Shown here piece after piece: positions 1 through 7,403 of a stretch of DNA of 64,000 bases (position 1 is the stretch's first letter; the number at the start of each line of letters is the position of its first letter). Origin of the DNA: Aminipila sp963524205 (lineage in GTDB: Bacteria; Bacillota; Clostridia; Peptostreptococcales; Anaerovoracaceae); assembly GCA_963524205.1 (NCBI GenBank), contig CAURED010000005.1, forward strand, positions 62,001 through 126,000, in the 5' to 3' direction. The position numbers and the translations under genes were made by a program. The notes beneath the pieces were generated by a model. The model saw nothing but the letters and a program-made list of their open reading frames with translations, ran no database searches and was not told the origin of the DNA.

Positions 1-238
1 CTACAAATACCACAGGACCGCTTTCCGGCATATTTTCTTTTCCAATTATATTTAAAGCAATATTTAAATCATTTAAAAGACGTTTTCCCCAGGTAGAAGT
101 AGCTTTTAAGATAAACTCTCTTTCTTTCTCAAGATCTTCAAGAGCTCTGTATTTATATATATTTTTCTTATGTCTTCTTAGTTCTGGAAGCGCTGAAACA
201 AATTCAACGATCATAGGTATATTTCTTATAATTTTCAT
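1..238 (-). CDS. plsC: 1-acyl-sn-glycerol-3-phosphate acyltransferase, N-terminal part (cut by window edge)
   Basis: Only the first 79 codons are present; the gene runs off the left edge. The segment ends with NMPESGPVVFV, the typical lead-in to the HX4D acyltransferase motif of PlsC-type enzymes, which acylate lysophosphatidate at the membrane to make phosphatidate. The basic, charged N-terminus (LRRHKKNIYKYRALEDL) also fits. The ATG follows GGAGAAATAG (241-250 on the plus strand), which sets the start. The catalytic motif lies outside the window, so the assignment rests on the lead-in sequence. Confidence 0.7.
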   Translation of the reverse strand, partial: MKIIRNIPMIVEFVSALPELRRHKKNIYKYRALEDLEKEREFILKATSTWGKRLLNDLNIALNIIGKENMPESGPVVFV

Positions 239-358
239 TTCTATTTCTCCATTCTAAGGAAAAGGTAAGTAATATAAACCTCTTTCCTATTAAACTGTAC
301 CTTTAATCATAACATATAATTAATAAAATATTAATTATTAATTAAAATAAAGGTGTAG

Positions 359-364
359 TATAAT
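359..364 (+). promoter_or_regulatory. probable -10 element of the small membrane protein/ybjQ operon
   Basis: A perfect TATAAT lies 35 bases before the ATG at 399, in very AT-rich DNA. An upstream in-frame ATG (363) falls inside this hexamer, which argues against it as a start. No clear -35 is visible. Confidence 0.45.
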
Positions 365-398
365 GTTACAAAACGAGTATATTATAAGGTGGTATAAT

Positions 399-626
399 AT
401 GAATAAATTTATTGCACCTATTGTCATTGCAGTAATAACAATAATTTATGGACTGGGCATGTCGTTATTTTTATTTACAGCTGTAATGAAGAACATGTTA
501 CCTATGTCGGTAGCCATTTTTGTATTAATTGGCCCTATAGTGGGAGCTGTTTTGATAATAGTAGTTTTAATTCAAAGGATAAAAGAAATAAAAGGAGGAG
601 AAGAGGATGCTGCTAGTAAATATTAA
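399..626 (+). CDS. small two-helix membrane protein of unknown function
   Basis: A 75-residue protein with two hydrophobic segments (about residues 5-28 and 36-60) and a charged tail (QRIKEIKGGEEDAASKY). The start is set by AAGGTGG at 386-392, six bases before the ATG; an ATG 12 codons upstream overlaps the likely -10. The 3' end overlaps the YbjQ gene by 20 bases, so the two are probably translationally coupled. I do not recognise a family. The pairing suggests a membrane partner for the YbjQ protein, which is inference only. Confidence 0.7.
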   Translation: MNKFIAPIVIAVITIIYGLGMSLFLFTAVMKNMLPMSVAIFVLIGPIVGAVLIIVVLIQRIKEIKGGEEDAASKY

Positions 627-918
627 TTATATTCCAGGAAAAGATATAGAGGTAATTGGAATTGTTAAAGGGAATGTAGTACAGTCAAAAAATGTTGGCA
701 GAGATATAATGGCCGGGGTAAAAGGGCTTGTAGGGGGAGAATTGTCAGGATATACAGAAATGCTGACAGAGGCACGACAAATTGCAACTAAGAGAATGGT
801 TGATGAGGCAGAAAAACTTGGTGCAGATGCAATTTTAGAGATTCAGTTTTCATCAGCTGCTATCATGCAGGGGGCAGCTGAGATTATCGCTTATGGGACA
901 GCTGTCAAATATAAATAG
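607..918 (+). CDS. YbjQ/UPF0145 family protein
   Basis: A 103-residue protein with the hallmarks of the YbjQ (DUF74, heavy-metal-binding-like) family: an early GKDIEVIGIVKGNVVQS strand region, the GGELSGYTEML turn, and EAEKLGADAILEIQF near the C-terminus. The family forms pentameric rings and has no proven biochemical role. Length is standard. AGGAGAAGAGG precedes the ATG. It overlaps the upstream small membrane protein gene, which suggests a two-gene unit. Confidence 0.88.
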   Translation: MLLVNINYIPGKDIEVIGIVKGNVVQSKNVGRDIMAGVKGLVGGELSGYTEMLTEARQIATKRMVDEAEKLGADAILEIQFSSAAIMQGAAEIIAYGTAVKYK

Positions 919-941
919 AACTATATAGTTTGGGGGCTTTT

Positions 942-1598
942 ATGAGTGTAAAAAGAATTGTTGTTTTGAGCGGAGCATTGCTATGCTTCGCTTTTATCAC
1001 ATTTAATATAATTAGCACAATGGCAACAGGGCAACCATTAGTTTTTGATACAGTTATAAGAGGTACAGTGATTAGTTGGAGAAATGAACTTTTAAATCCA
1101 ATTTTAACAGGTGTAACGTATTTGGGAAATCCAAATACCATTATATTTTTTTGTATAGTTTTATTATTTTTTAAGAAAACTAGAGTGGAATATGGAATGC
1201 CACTGGGCATTGCAGTTTCTTGTTCAGCGACGATACAAACCACTATTAAAGTAATTGTACATCGCCCAAGACCACCTGTGGAAAACTTCTTGATTTTACA
1301 GGGAGGATTCAGTTTTCCTAGTGGGCATTCTTGCTCAGGCCTTGTATTTTATGGATTGTTTGCATATTTGATTTTACACACAGCTGTGGATAAAACTGTG
1401 TATAAGATAATTGGGAATCTATTTATAGCACTTGTTTTGGTTATAGGGTTTAGCAGAATTTATGTGGGTGTGCATTATCCTACAGACGTTTTAGGTGGAT
1501 GGTCTTTAGGATTAGCTATATTGATGGTAGCAATTTCTGTTATAGACAGGTGGAAAAGTCCTAAAAACTGGGAAAATTTTAATAAAACAGAGGATTAG
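942..1598 (+). CDS. PAP2-family membrane phosphatase
   Basis: A 218-residue integral membrane protein with all three phosphatase motifs: KVIVHRPRP (about residue 103), PSGH (about 126) and SRIYVGVHYPTD (about 171-181), including the catalytic histidines. Family members remove phosphate from phosphatidate, undecaprenyl diphosphate or similar lipids on the outer face of the membrane. The start at 942 follows a GGGGG stretch; an in-frame TTG four codons earlier is less likely. The next gene is idi, so a role in polyprenyl phosphate metabolism is possible but not shown. Confidence 0.9.
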   Translation: MSVKRIVVLSGALLCFAFITFNIISTMATGQPLVFDTVIRGTVISWRNELLNPILTGVTYLGNPNTIIFFCIVLLFFKKTRVEYGMPLGIAVSCSATIQTTIKVIVHRPRPPVENFLILQGGFSFPSGHSCSGLVFYGLFAYLILHTAVDKTVYKIIGNLFIALVLVIGFSRIYVGVHYPTDVLGGWSLGLAILMVAISVIDRWKSPKNWENFNKTED

Positions 1599-1603
1599 AG
1601 ATT

Positions 1604-2143
1604 ATGATAAAAAGAGAAAATATATTAAGGAATGAAGTCCTTTTAGTGGATAGCGACGATAAGCCTATAGGTAAAGCCACAAAATTGGAGGCTCATAGCA
1701 GCCCATTACTCCATAGGGCCTTTTCCATATTTTTGTATCATGAAGATAAATTATTAATTCAGCAGAGGGCGTTTGATAAATATCATTCTGGAGGATTATG
1801 GGCGAATACATGTTGTTCACATCCTGGGGATAATATGGGGATAACTTCTGATGCAGAAGACAGGCTATTTGATGAAACAGGAATAAGGTGTAAGGTAAAA
1901 GAAATTTTTTGTTTTGAATATGAGCATAAATTTGATGAAAATTTATATGAGCATGAATATGATCATGTAATGATTGGGGAATACAATGGAGATTTTGTAT
2001 TAAATCCTGAGGAAGTAGAAGATATGAGGTGGACTACCTTTTCAGAGCTGGAAAAAGAATTATCTGAGCAACCAGAAAAATTCGCACCTTGGTTTATCAT
2101 AGCGGCACCTAGAGTTATGGAATATTTAAAATCAAAGAAATAA
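1604..2143 (+). CDS. idi: isopentenyl-diphosphate delta-isomerase, type I
   Basis: A 179-residue Nudix-fold enzyme that interconverts IPP and DMAPP for isoprenoid synthesis in the cytoplasm. The active-site cysteine region WANTCCSHPG, the diverged Nudix helix (AEDRLFDETGI) and the ExE metal/acid site (FEYEH) match type I Idi. It starts five bases after the PAP2 stop, so both are probably on one transcript ending at the hairpin just downstream. A general Nudix hydrolase is the main alternative, but the CCSHP motif favours Idi. Confidence 0.92.
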   Translation: MIKRENILRNEVLLVDSDDKPIGKATKLEAHSSPLLHRAFSIFLYHEDKLLIQQRAFDKYHSGGLWANTCCSHPGDNMGITSDAEDRLFDETGIRCKVKEIFCFEYEHKFDENLYEHEYDHVMIGEYNGDFVLNPEEVEDMRWTTFSELEKELSEQPEKFAPWFIIAAPRVMEYLKSKK

Positions 2144-2186
2144 AAAAGCCATAGGAAAATATAAAAAATATCTCCTTGGCTTTTAT
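2144..2186 (+). terminator. rho-independent terminator after idi
   Basis: AAAAGCCATAGG and its near-complement CCTTGGCTTTT flank an AT-rich loop, followed by TTTTATCC. It ends the PAP2-idi unit. Beyond it, to 2398, I see no convincing gene; the short plus-strand ORF there lacks a ribosome binding site. Confidence 0.65.
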
Positions 2187-2398
2187 CCTGACGTGAACAC
2201 AGTATTTTATAATATCATAATCAGCAAAAAATGTTAAAATGTCATACTCGGTGTTTCCTGTAAGGTTTCTAATTTTGATTTTTATTACCATTGCTTCTTC
2301 TTTATTTATATACTACTGCCACCGTCACTGGTACTGTGGAAATAGATGCAGTTGTCCACATAAACATAACTTAAAGGTACTCATTCTCTCATATCTAA

Positions 2399-3115
2399 CT
2401 ATAAAGTCAATTCCCGGTCAACAATATTCATAAAAGTAATCTCTGTAGCCCCTCCAAGATACTTCTTGGTGAGTTCTGCTAATAATAATGCAGCCGCTTC
2501 TAAGTCATCGCTTTTGTCAGGATCTACCGATTCGATAATTAGAAATGCATTTTCTGTCTTTTCCGTAAGCATGGTTCTTTGCCCATCGCGCCAGTTCCAA
2601 CATCGGCATACGGCTCCTTCGTCGTCTTTATAAATAACTTCCCCAGGCAAAGCATTGTTATATTCTTCATCACCAAGAGCAAGAAAAAGTTCTCCACCAA
2701 CTGCTTTTGTTAAGAGCAAATCCCCCTTAAATGTATCAATATCTTCGCCACCGCAAGGAAGCCCATAGGTTAGTGATACTGCATTATAGATGTCAACCAA
2801 GGGATTTATCGGCGAAACTCCGGCACCTTTTTCTATTCGTTTCAATAACGCCTCTATCGAGCATCTGACACCTTTTTTTGTCTTAAATTGTTGATATGCT
2901 TCCCGCCAAACAGAAATTACTTTATTTTGGCTGAACACTTCCTCTGTCAGAAATTTGGTTGCTTCTTTACTACTCTGTTTTAAAAGTTCGTTGATTTCTT
3001 GCCTTACATCAGCCACATGTTCTTCTGTATTTTTAATCCCTTTCACTAAAACTATAGCAATCTCTGCTTCCGGAAATAATTCCCAAAACTCATCTGTAAT
3101 TATAAATTTTGCCAT
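2399..3115 (-). CDS. B3/B4 tRNA-binding-domain protein (stand-alone)
   Basis: A 238-residue protein of the stand-alone B3/B4 family, the domain that carries the editing site in the phenylalanyl-tRNA synthetase beta chain. Visible hallmarks are the N-terminal ELFPEAEIAIVLVKGI, the central SIEALLKRIEKG, NPLVDIYNAVSLTYGLPCGGEDID and the C-terminal EAAALLLAELTKKYLGG. Stand-alone members lack the catalytic core; editing of mischarged tRNA or binding of amino-acid-like ligands is suggested for some, but the role here is unknown. The ATG is preceded by GGAGAAAATGTAAA. Upstream on the same strand are a 21-codon ORF and a sigma-54-type promoter, so it is probably a target of the divergent activator. 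Confidence 0.85.
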   Translation of the reverse strand: MAKFIITDEFWELFPEAEIAIVLVKGIKNTEEHVADVRQEINELLKQSSKEATKFLTEEVFSQNKVISVWREAYQQFKTKKGVRCSIEALLKRIEKGAGVSPINPLVDIYNAVSLTYGLPCGGEDIDTFKGDLLLTKAVGGELFLALGDEEYNNALPGEVIYKDDEGAVCRCWNWRDGQRTMLTEKTENAFLIIESVDPDKSDDLEAAALLLAELTKKYLGGATEITFMNIVDRELTL

Positions 3116-3146
3116 TTTACATTTTCTCCTTTGTTTTTATATTAAT

Positions 3147-3166
3147 TAAGTTTATATATAAACTTA
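3147..3166. repeat. perfect 20-bp palindrome in the B3/B4 gene leader
   Basis: TAAGTTTATATATAAACTTA is a perfect inverted repeat 31 bases before the B3/B4 gene start and just after the stop of the 21-codon ORF. It could be an operator or an RNA hairpin between the two reading frames. Confidence 0.55.
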
Positions 3167-3171
3167 TAACC

Positions 3172-3237
3172 TTAATCTTTATCAAGTTCCGAATTATATT
3201 TTATCATTATGAATTCACCACGGACTTTTCTTTGCAT
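3172..3237 (-). CDS. possible 21-codon leader ORF before the B3/B4 gene
   Basis: A 21-residue reading frame (MQRKVRGEFIMIKYNSELDKD) with a perfect GGAGG (3245-3249 on the plus strand) seven bases before its ATG. It lies between the sigma-54-type promoter and the B3/B4 gene and ends six bases before the 20-bp palindrome. The ribosome binding site is as good as that of any gene in the window, so it is probably translated, as a small protein or a regulatory leader. No homologue is recognised. Confidence 0.45.
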   Translation of the reverse strand: MQRKVRGEFIMIKYNSELDKD

Positions 3238-3280
3238 AATATTTCCTCCATTACATAATTAGATACTCCCCTTATAATTA

Positions 3281-3297
3281 AGCAATTTACATGCCAA
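3281..3297 (-). promoter_or_regulatory. sigma-54 (-24/-12) promoter for the B3/B4 gene
   Basis: Reading the minus strand: TTGGCATGTAAATTGCT. The invariant GG (3295-3294) and GC (3283-3282) are separated by exactly ten bases, and the match to TGGCAC-N5-TTGC is nearly complete. It points at the 21-codon ORF and the B3/B4 gene. A sigma-54 activator is encoded divergently at 3501, and palindromic sites lie about 110-165 bases upstream, the usual enhancer distance. Confidence 0.75.
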
Positions 3298-3380
3298 TTT
3301 ATTATATTCTAATTATGAATACAAAAAACACGTTAGGTATCAAGCTTGAAATAATACAAAATTTATTTTGTAAAAAATAA

Positions 3381-3434
3381 TTGAATCAATATTGATTCAA
3401 TCATTGATTGTGTTGATTCAAAATCGATTCAAAA
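3381..3434. promoter_or_regulatory. enhancer-like palindrome and tandem half-sites
   Basis: TTGAATCAATATTGATTCAA (3381-3400) is a perfect 20-bp palindrome. It is followed by TTGATTCAAAA (3413-3423) and TCGATTCAAAA (3424-3434), two direct copies of its half-site in tandem. The cluster lies between the -24/-12 promoter and the activator gene and so could serve both activation of the B3/B4 gene and autoregulation. The remainder of 3116-3500 holds the leader ORF and promoter already listed. Confidence 0.6.
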
Positions 3435-3500
3435 TAGTAATATTTTCTATAGTCGAAAATTTTCTATTGATGGGTTATAATAAGTCAAGGAGGAAGGAAA

Positions 3501-5585
3501 ATGGAAAAAATAAATGATACATTCGGGCTTAGCCGGGTAATAGAGCCAAAGGATGCCGTTCCAGTCACAGCATGGAAGGTTGATAATCATAAAGAAATAT
3601 CACCTGCGGAGTGTAGAGTATCTTTAAAATTGATTCATTTAGAAAGAGACTGTTTTCAGCAATTTTGCAGCGAATGTGGTTTTGATGAGGCTAAGATTAT
3701 TGCAAAAATTTTAGATTTAATAAATCGTAGAGGAAAACTTCATAATCCTTTTACAAATACTGCCGGACAATTTTATGGTACTATCGAAGAAATGGGAAGT
3801 GAATTTGAAAAGAGCTCACAGTATCATATAGGGGATAGCATTTTTTGTTTGACAACGATGACAGCTCATCCGATTTATATTGATAAAATCCACAAAATCG
3901 ACTATAACTATGGCGAACTCACTGTAATGGGTTATGGCATTGTTTTCATCGCGTCGCCATTAACAACAATTCCTCCTGCGTTACAGTTGAATTATACTAT
4001 GGCTACCTTTGATGAGGCTGCCAGTTTATATAGTATTCATAATGTGTCTGATAAAGGAAAGCGGTACCTTGTTATTGGGAAGGATTTAGTTTCAAGCATA
4101 ACATATGTTTGCTCCATAAAGAAAGCTGTCGGTGATAATTGCTATATTACAGTGATTCTTGACGAGGATGGAATAGGAACGCTTACATCTCAGCAAGTTA
4201 AACACGAACTGGCACATTGGGTTAATTCATCCTATGTCCTTAATGTAGCACAACCCATCAATTCGTCAAAAGCCATTCTGAAAGAAGAAAAAGAATACTA
4301 TGATATGACAATTAATTGTGAAGACCTTCTGGGTTCAGAAGTTCTAAGTGTTATTCTTACACGTCATAAAGGAAAACTATATTTTACAAGTCTCAAAAAT
4401 AGCTATACTCAATCTATCTTAATTGCAGAGAGTATGAGCAAGGAACTTGAAACGTATGTGCTGGGACAGTTCATTATTGGATATGAGAAGTATACCTTTG
4501 ATTTATTAATATCGATTGCAAAAGAGCTGGACAGAATTAATAAGCTTTATGAATCACAATCAATCGCTTTCCGTCAAGCAACAAAAAAAGCTATTGCAAC
4601 GTCAATAGAAAAAAACGGAAAAACGGATGATTTCATTTTCGGCAGTTCTGCAACAAAAGCCTTAGTAGATGAAGTCTTAAATATTGCTCAATATGACTGC
4701 AATATCATTCTCCAGGGAGAAACTGGCGTTGGCAAAGAGAAAATTCTTGATTTAATACACAAAAACAGTACGCGTAAGAACAAGCCGTGTATCAAGATTA
4801 ATTGTGCAACTATTCAAGAGAGCCTTGCTGAGAGTGAATTTTTTGGATATGCGGCAGGCTCATTTACTGGAGCTCAAGCAAGCGGTAAAAAAGGATATTT
4901 TGAGTTAGCCAATGGAGGAATTTTGTTTTTAGATGAAGTTGGTACGCTTTCATTGAATCTTCAATCGAAGCTTCTGAGAGTTCTTCAGGAAAGTCAGTTT
5001 TATAAGGTTGGTGGAACAGCACCTATTAATATTAATGTACGTGTAATCTGTGCAAACAATATACCTTTACGGCAGCTCGTGGAGAAGGAAAAGTTCAGAG
5101 AGGATCTGTATTACAGACTAAATATCTACACAATTACAGTTCCGCCACTCCGAGATCGAAGTGATGATATTGTGCCTTTGGCTACATCATTTCTTAGCAA
5201 CTATTGCAAGCATTACGACATTGACAAGGAGTTTGATTCTACTGCTCTTGCAAAGCTTGCTGATTATGATTGGCCTGGAAATGTCAGAGAGTTGGAAAAC
5301 CTAATACATCGAGCTGTAATCAGCGTAAAAAGTCATGTTATAACGGGAGACCATATACAAGAAGTCTTAAATGAGAATATATATGAAGACTTAGTTATAG
5401 AATTAAAACGTAACATGAGATCTTCATCTTACCTGAATTTCGATGAGATTATGGTGCAGCAGGAAAAGAAACTGATAGAATATGCTTTGAAAAAATTTGG
5501 AACGACCAGAAAAGCTGCAGAATTTCTTCATATGTCTCAACCCAAACTAGTGCGAAAAAAACAGAAATATAATATCCTGACTTAA
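3501..5585 (+). CDS. sigma-54 activator with a 3,5-diaminohexanoate-dehydrogenase-like sensor domain
   Basis: A 694-residue enhancer-binding protein. Residues about 385-620 are the AAA+ domain: Walker A GETGVGKE (406-413), sigma-54 contact loop GSFTGA (453-458, Ser for the usual Ala), Walker B ILFLDEVG, and the arginine-finger region FREDLYYRLN. Residues about 650-690 form a Fis-type helix-turn-helix. Residues 1-350 are not PAS or GAF: RVIEPKDAVP, KVDN, RRGKLHNP and YGTIEEMG match my memory of L-erythro-3,5-diaminohexanoate dehydrogenase of lysine fermentation. The expected GxGxxG nucleotide loop is replaced by VIGKDLVSS, suggesting a ligand sensor rather than an enzyme. AAGGAGG (3487-3493) precedes the ATG. 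No lysine-fermentation genes lie in the window. Confidence 0.88.
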   Translation: MEKINDTFGLSRVIEPKDAVPVTAWKVDNHKEISPAECRVSLKLIHLERDCFQQFCSECGFDEAKIIAKILDLINRRGKLHNPFTNTAGQFYGTIEEMGSEFEKSSQYHIGDSIFCLTTMTAHPIYIDKIHKIDYNYGELTVMGYGIVFIASPLTTIPPALQLNYTMATFDEAASLYSIHNVSDKGKRYLVIGKDLVSSITYVCSIKKAVGDNCYITVILDEDGIGTLTSQQVKHELAHWVNSSYVLNVAQPINSSKAILKEEKEYYDMTINCEDLLGSEVLSVILTRHKGKLYFTSLKNSYTQSILIAESMSKELETYVLGQFIIGYEKYTFDLLISIAKELDRINKLYESQSIAFRQATKKAIATSIEKNGKTDDFIFGSSATKALVDEVLNIAQYDCNIILQGETGVGKEKILDLIHKNSTRKNKPCIKINCATIQESLAESEFFGYAAGSFTGAQASGKKGYFELANGGILFLDEVGTLSLNLQSKLLRVLQESQFYKVGGTAPININVRVICANNIPLRQLVEKEKFREDLYYRLNIYTITVPPLRDRSDDIVPLATSFLSNYCKHYDIDKEFDSTALAKLADYDWPGNVRELENLIHRAVISVKSHVITGDHIQEVLNENIYEDLVIELKRNMRSSSYLNFDEIMVQQEKKLIEYALKKFGTTRKAAEFLHMSQPKLVRKKQKYNILT

Positions 5586-5644
5586 AAAAGAAAACATATC
5601 CACTTTTAATCCTAAGTTCTTTAGAATAGGTCAAGAACTGAGCA

Positions 5645-5684
5645 GGGGCTGTAGCAAAATAAAATTGCTACAGCCCCATTGTTG
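5645..5684 (+). terminator. rho-independent terminator after the sigma-54 activator
   Basis: GGGGCTGTAGCAA (5645-5657) pairs perfectly with TTGCTACAGCCCC (5665-5677), a 13-bp stem with a seven-base loop, then ATTGTTGTTG. It lies between convergent genes. Confidence 0.85.
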
Positions 5685-5723
5685 TTGTTTTATAAATATA
5701 ATCTGGTAAGAATTAGGGTTTAA

Positions 5724-6272
5724 TTAAACAAGAACGCAGCCAGGCTCTCTATCAAAGAAAATACTCTTTGAAGATGTTGAAAGTGGAATTCCATAAGCTA
5801 CTCTTACATCTTTAGGGAAGACACTTGTTTCTACTGCTGTCTTTCCTGCAGAATAGAGCACACGGTTGTCAATTCTGTTATCTGCTGCAACAGACACTGC
5901 TGAGCCTACAGCTATACCTAAGTCGGTTATATTAAATGTACAGTTGGCACCTGCATTTCTCATAACCCCACAGTTTTCAAAACCGCAAATTCCACAATTC
6001 TCTAAACCTAAAGGATTATTCTTTACGCCAATTAAAATAATGCAATGACTGTTATCTACATTACCAGCATCACGATTAAAAAAATCAGCACCTATTTCTT
6101 TAGCAATCCTTCTCATATCACTTGATAACTTATCCTTTTCTATTCCATCAAGAATCACAACTTCAATGTTATCCACACCACAGCCTTTGGGAGCCGTTCT
6201 TGCTGCAGCTGCCATTAAATCTGCAACAGCAAAAGCTGCTCTTTTCTCTGAATCAGCACTAGTATATTTCAT
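5724..6272 (-). CDS. DUF2148 ferredoxin-like-domain protein
   Basis: A 182-residue protein of the DUF2148 family, described as containing a ferredoxin-like domain. A cysteine cluster, ENCGICGFENCG (about residues 91-102), is followed by another cysteine in GANC and could bind a metal or Fe-S cluster. The N-terminal AVADLMAAAARTAPKGCG and the C-terminal VAYGIPLSTSSKSIFFDR are typical of the family. GGAGGATTTTAGAT precedes the ATG. The function is unknown, and the gene stands alone between a terminator and a divergent operon. Confidence 0.82.
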   Translation of the reverse strand: MKYTSADSEKRAAFAVADLMAAAARTAPKGCGVDNIEVVILDGIEKDKLSSDMRRIAKEIGADFFNRDAGNVDNSHCIILIGVKNNPLGLENCGICGFENCGVMRNAGANCTFNITDLGIAVGSAVSVAADNRIDNRVLYSAGKTAVETSVFPKDVRVAYGIPLSTSSKSIFFDREPGCVLV

Positions 6273-6450
6273 ATCTAAAATCCTCCTTTTTATGTTTTGT
6301 ATTTATAAAACTTATTATACCATAGGCACAGCATTTGAAAAGGTTGCAAAATTCATTATTTTGGTATAAAATTAAAAGGTTTATGGAGTATAGTTAGTAG
6401 AATTTTGCTACTAGAATGAAATAAAAGATAATTTGAAAGGTCGTGAATTT

Positions 6451-7374
6451 ATGAAAGAACCAGTTTTAGTAATTATGGCAGCTGGTATGGGCAGCCGATA
6501 CGGCGGATTAAAGCAGATGGATCCTGTAGGATCTGCAGGGGAACTAATTATAGATTTTTCTTTATATGATGCATATCTTGCGGGTTTTAAAGACGTTATT
6601 TGTGTTATAAAAAAAGAAATGGAAGAAGACTTTAAAAAGATTATGGAAGGAAGGGCTGCAAAGCATTTAAACATTCGTTATGCTTTTCAGGATATTAATG
6701 ATCTTCCTAAAGGATATAGTGTTCCAGAAGATAGAGTAAAACCATGGGGAACCTGCCATGCAGTTTTGAGCTGCAGAAAAATGGTTGATGGTCCTTTTGC
6801 CGTAATAAATGCAGATGACTATTATGGGCCAGGTGCTTTCCAAAGTATTTATGATTATCTTTCAAACACACAGGATGATGAAAAATATAGATACTGCATG
6901 GTAGGTTATCAAGTAGAAAATACACTTACTGAAAATGGCACTGTTGCCAGAGGCGTATGCCAAACATCTGGGGATGGATTCTTAAAAGAAATTATTGAGA
7001 GAACAAAGATAAAATGGATGGAAGATGGAAGCATTGGATTCACAGAGGATGAAGGTGAAACATGGCAGACTGTTTCTAAAGGGACACCAGTATCAATGAA
7101 TTTCTGGGGATTTAGCCGAAGTATGATTGACGAAATGGCTGCAAGGTTTCCTAAGTTTTTGGACAAGGCTTTAGTGGAGAATCCACTAAAAGGCGAATAT
7201 TTTCTTCCCCTGGCAGTAGATGCTTTGATTAAAGAAGGGTCAGCAACTGTAAAGGTATTAAAATCAGCAGACAAATGGTATGGAGTTACTTATAAAGAAG
7301 ATAAGGAAATGGTTGTAGATGCACTTCAGGCACTCAAAGATAAGGGATTATATCCTGAAAAGCTTTGGGCTTAA
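6451..7374 (+). CDS. nucleotidyltransferase (sugar-nucleotide pyrophosphorylase fold)
   Basis: A 307-residue GT-A-fold nucleotidyltransferase. The signature MAAGMGSRYGGLKQMDPVG at the N-terminus holds the nucleotide-binding loop and catalytic lysine, and VINADDYYG (about residue 116) carries metal-binding aspartates. Relatives transfer NMP from an NTP to a sugar phosphate or phosphocholine; the substrate here cannot be read. GAAAGG ten bases before the ATG at 6451 fits better than an upstream TTG. It is first in a row of nucleoside-related genes (nucleoside hydrolase, aldolase-like, BMP transporter, PfkB kinase), which hints at a link to salvaged sugars or bases. Confidence 0.82.
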   Translation: MKEPVLVIMAAGMGSRYGGLKQMDPVGSAGELIIDFSLYDAYLAGFKDVICVIKKEMEEDFKKIMEGRAAKHLNIRYAFQDINDLPKGYSVPEDRVKPWGTCHAVLSCRKMVDGPFAVINADDYYGPGAFQSIYDYLSNTQDDEKYRYCMVGYQVENTLTENGTVARGVCQTSGDGFLKEIIERTKIKWMEDGSIGFTEDEGETWQTVSKGTPVSMNFWGFSRSMIDEMAARFPKFLDKALVENPLKGEYFLPLAVDALIKEGSATVKVLKSADKWYGVTYKEDKEMVVDALQALKDKGLYPEKLWA

Positions 7375-7403
7375 ATATAGACTTTTTTAATCATGGAGGA
7401 AAT

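Noticed and set aside
2239..2433. 64-codon plus-strand ORF between idi and the B3/B4 gene
   Set aside because: No ribosome binding site, odd Cys/His-rich composition, and it runs into the end of a well-supported gene on the other strand.
3476..3481. TATAAT just before the sigma-54 activator gene
   Set aside because: A start about seven bases downstream would fall inside the Shine-Dalgarno at 3487-3493, so it cannot be a normal promoter for that gene.
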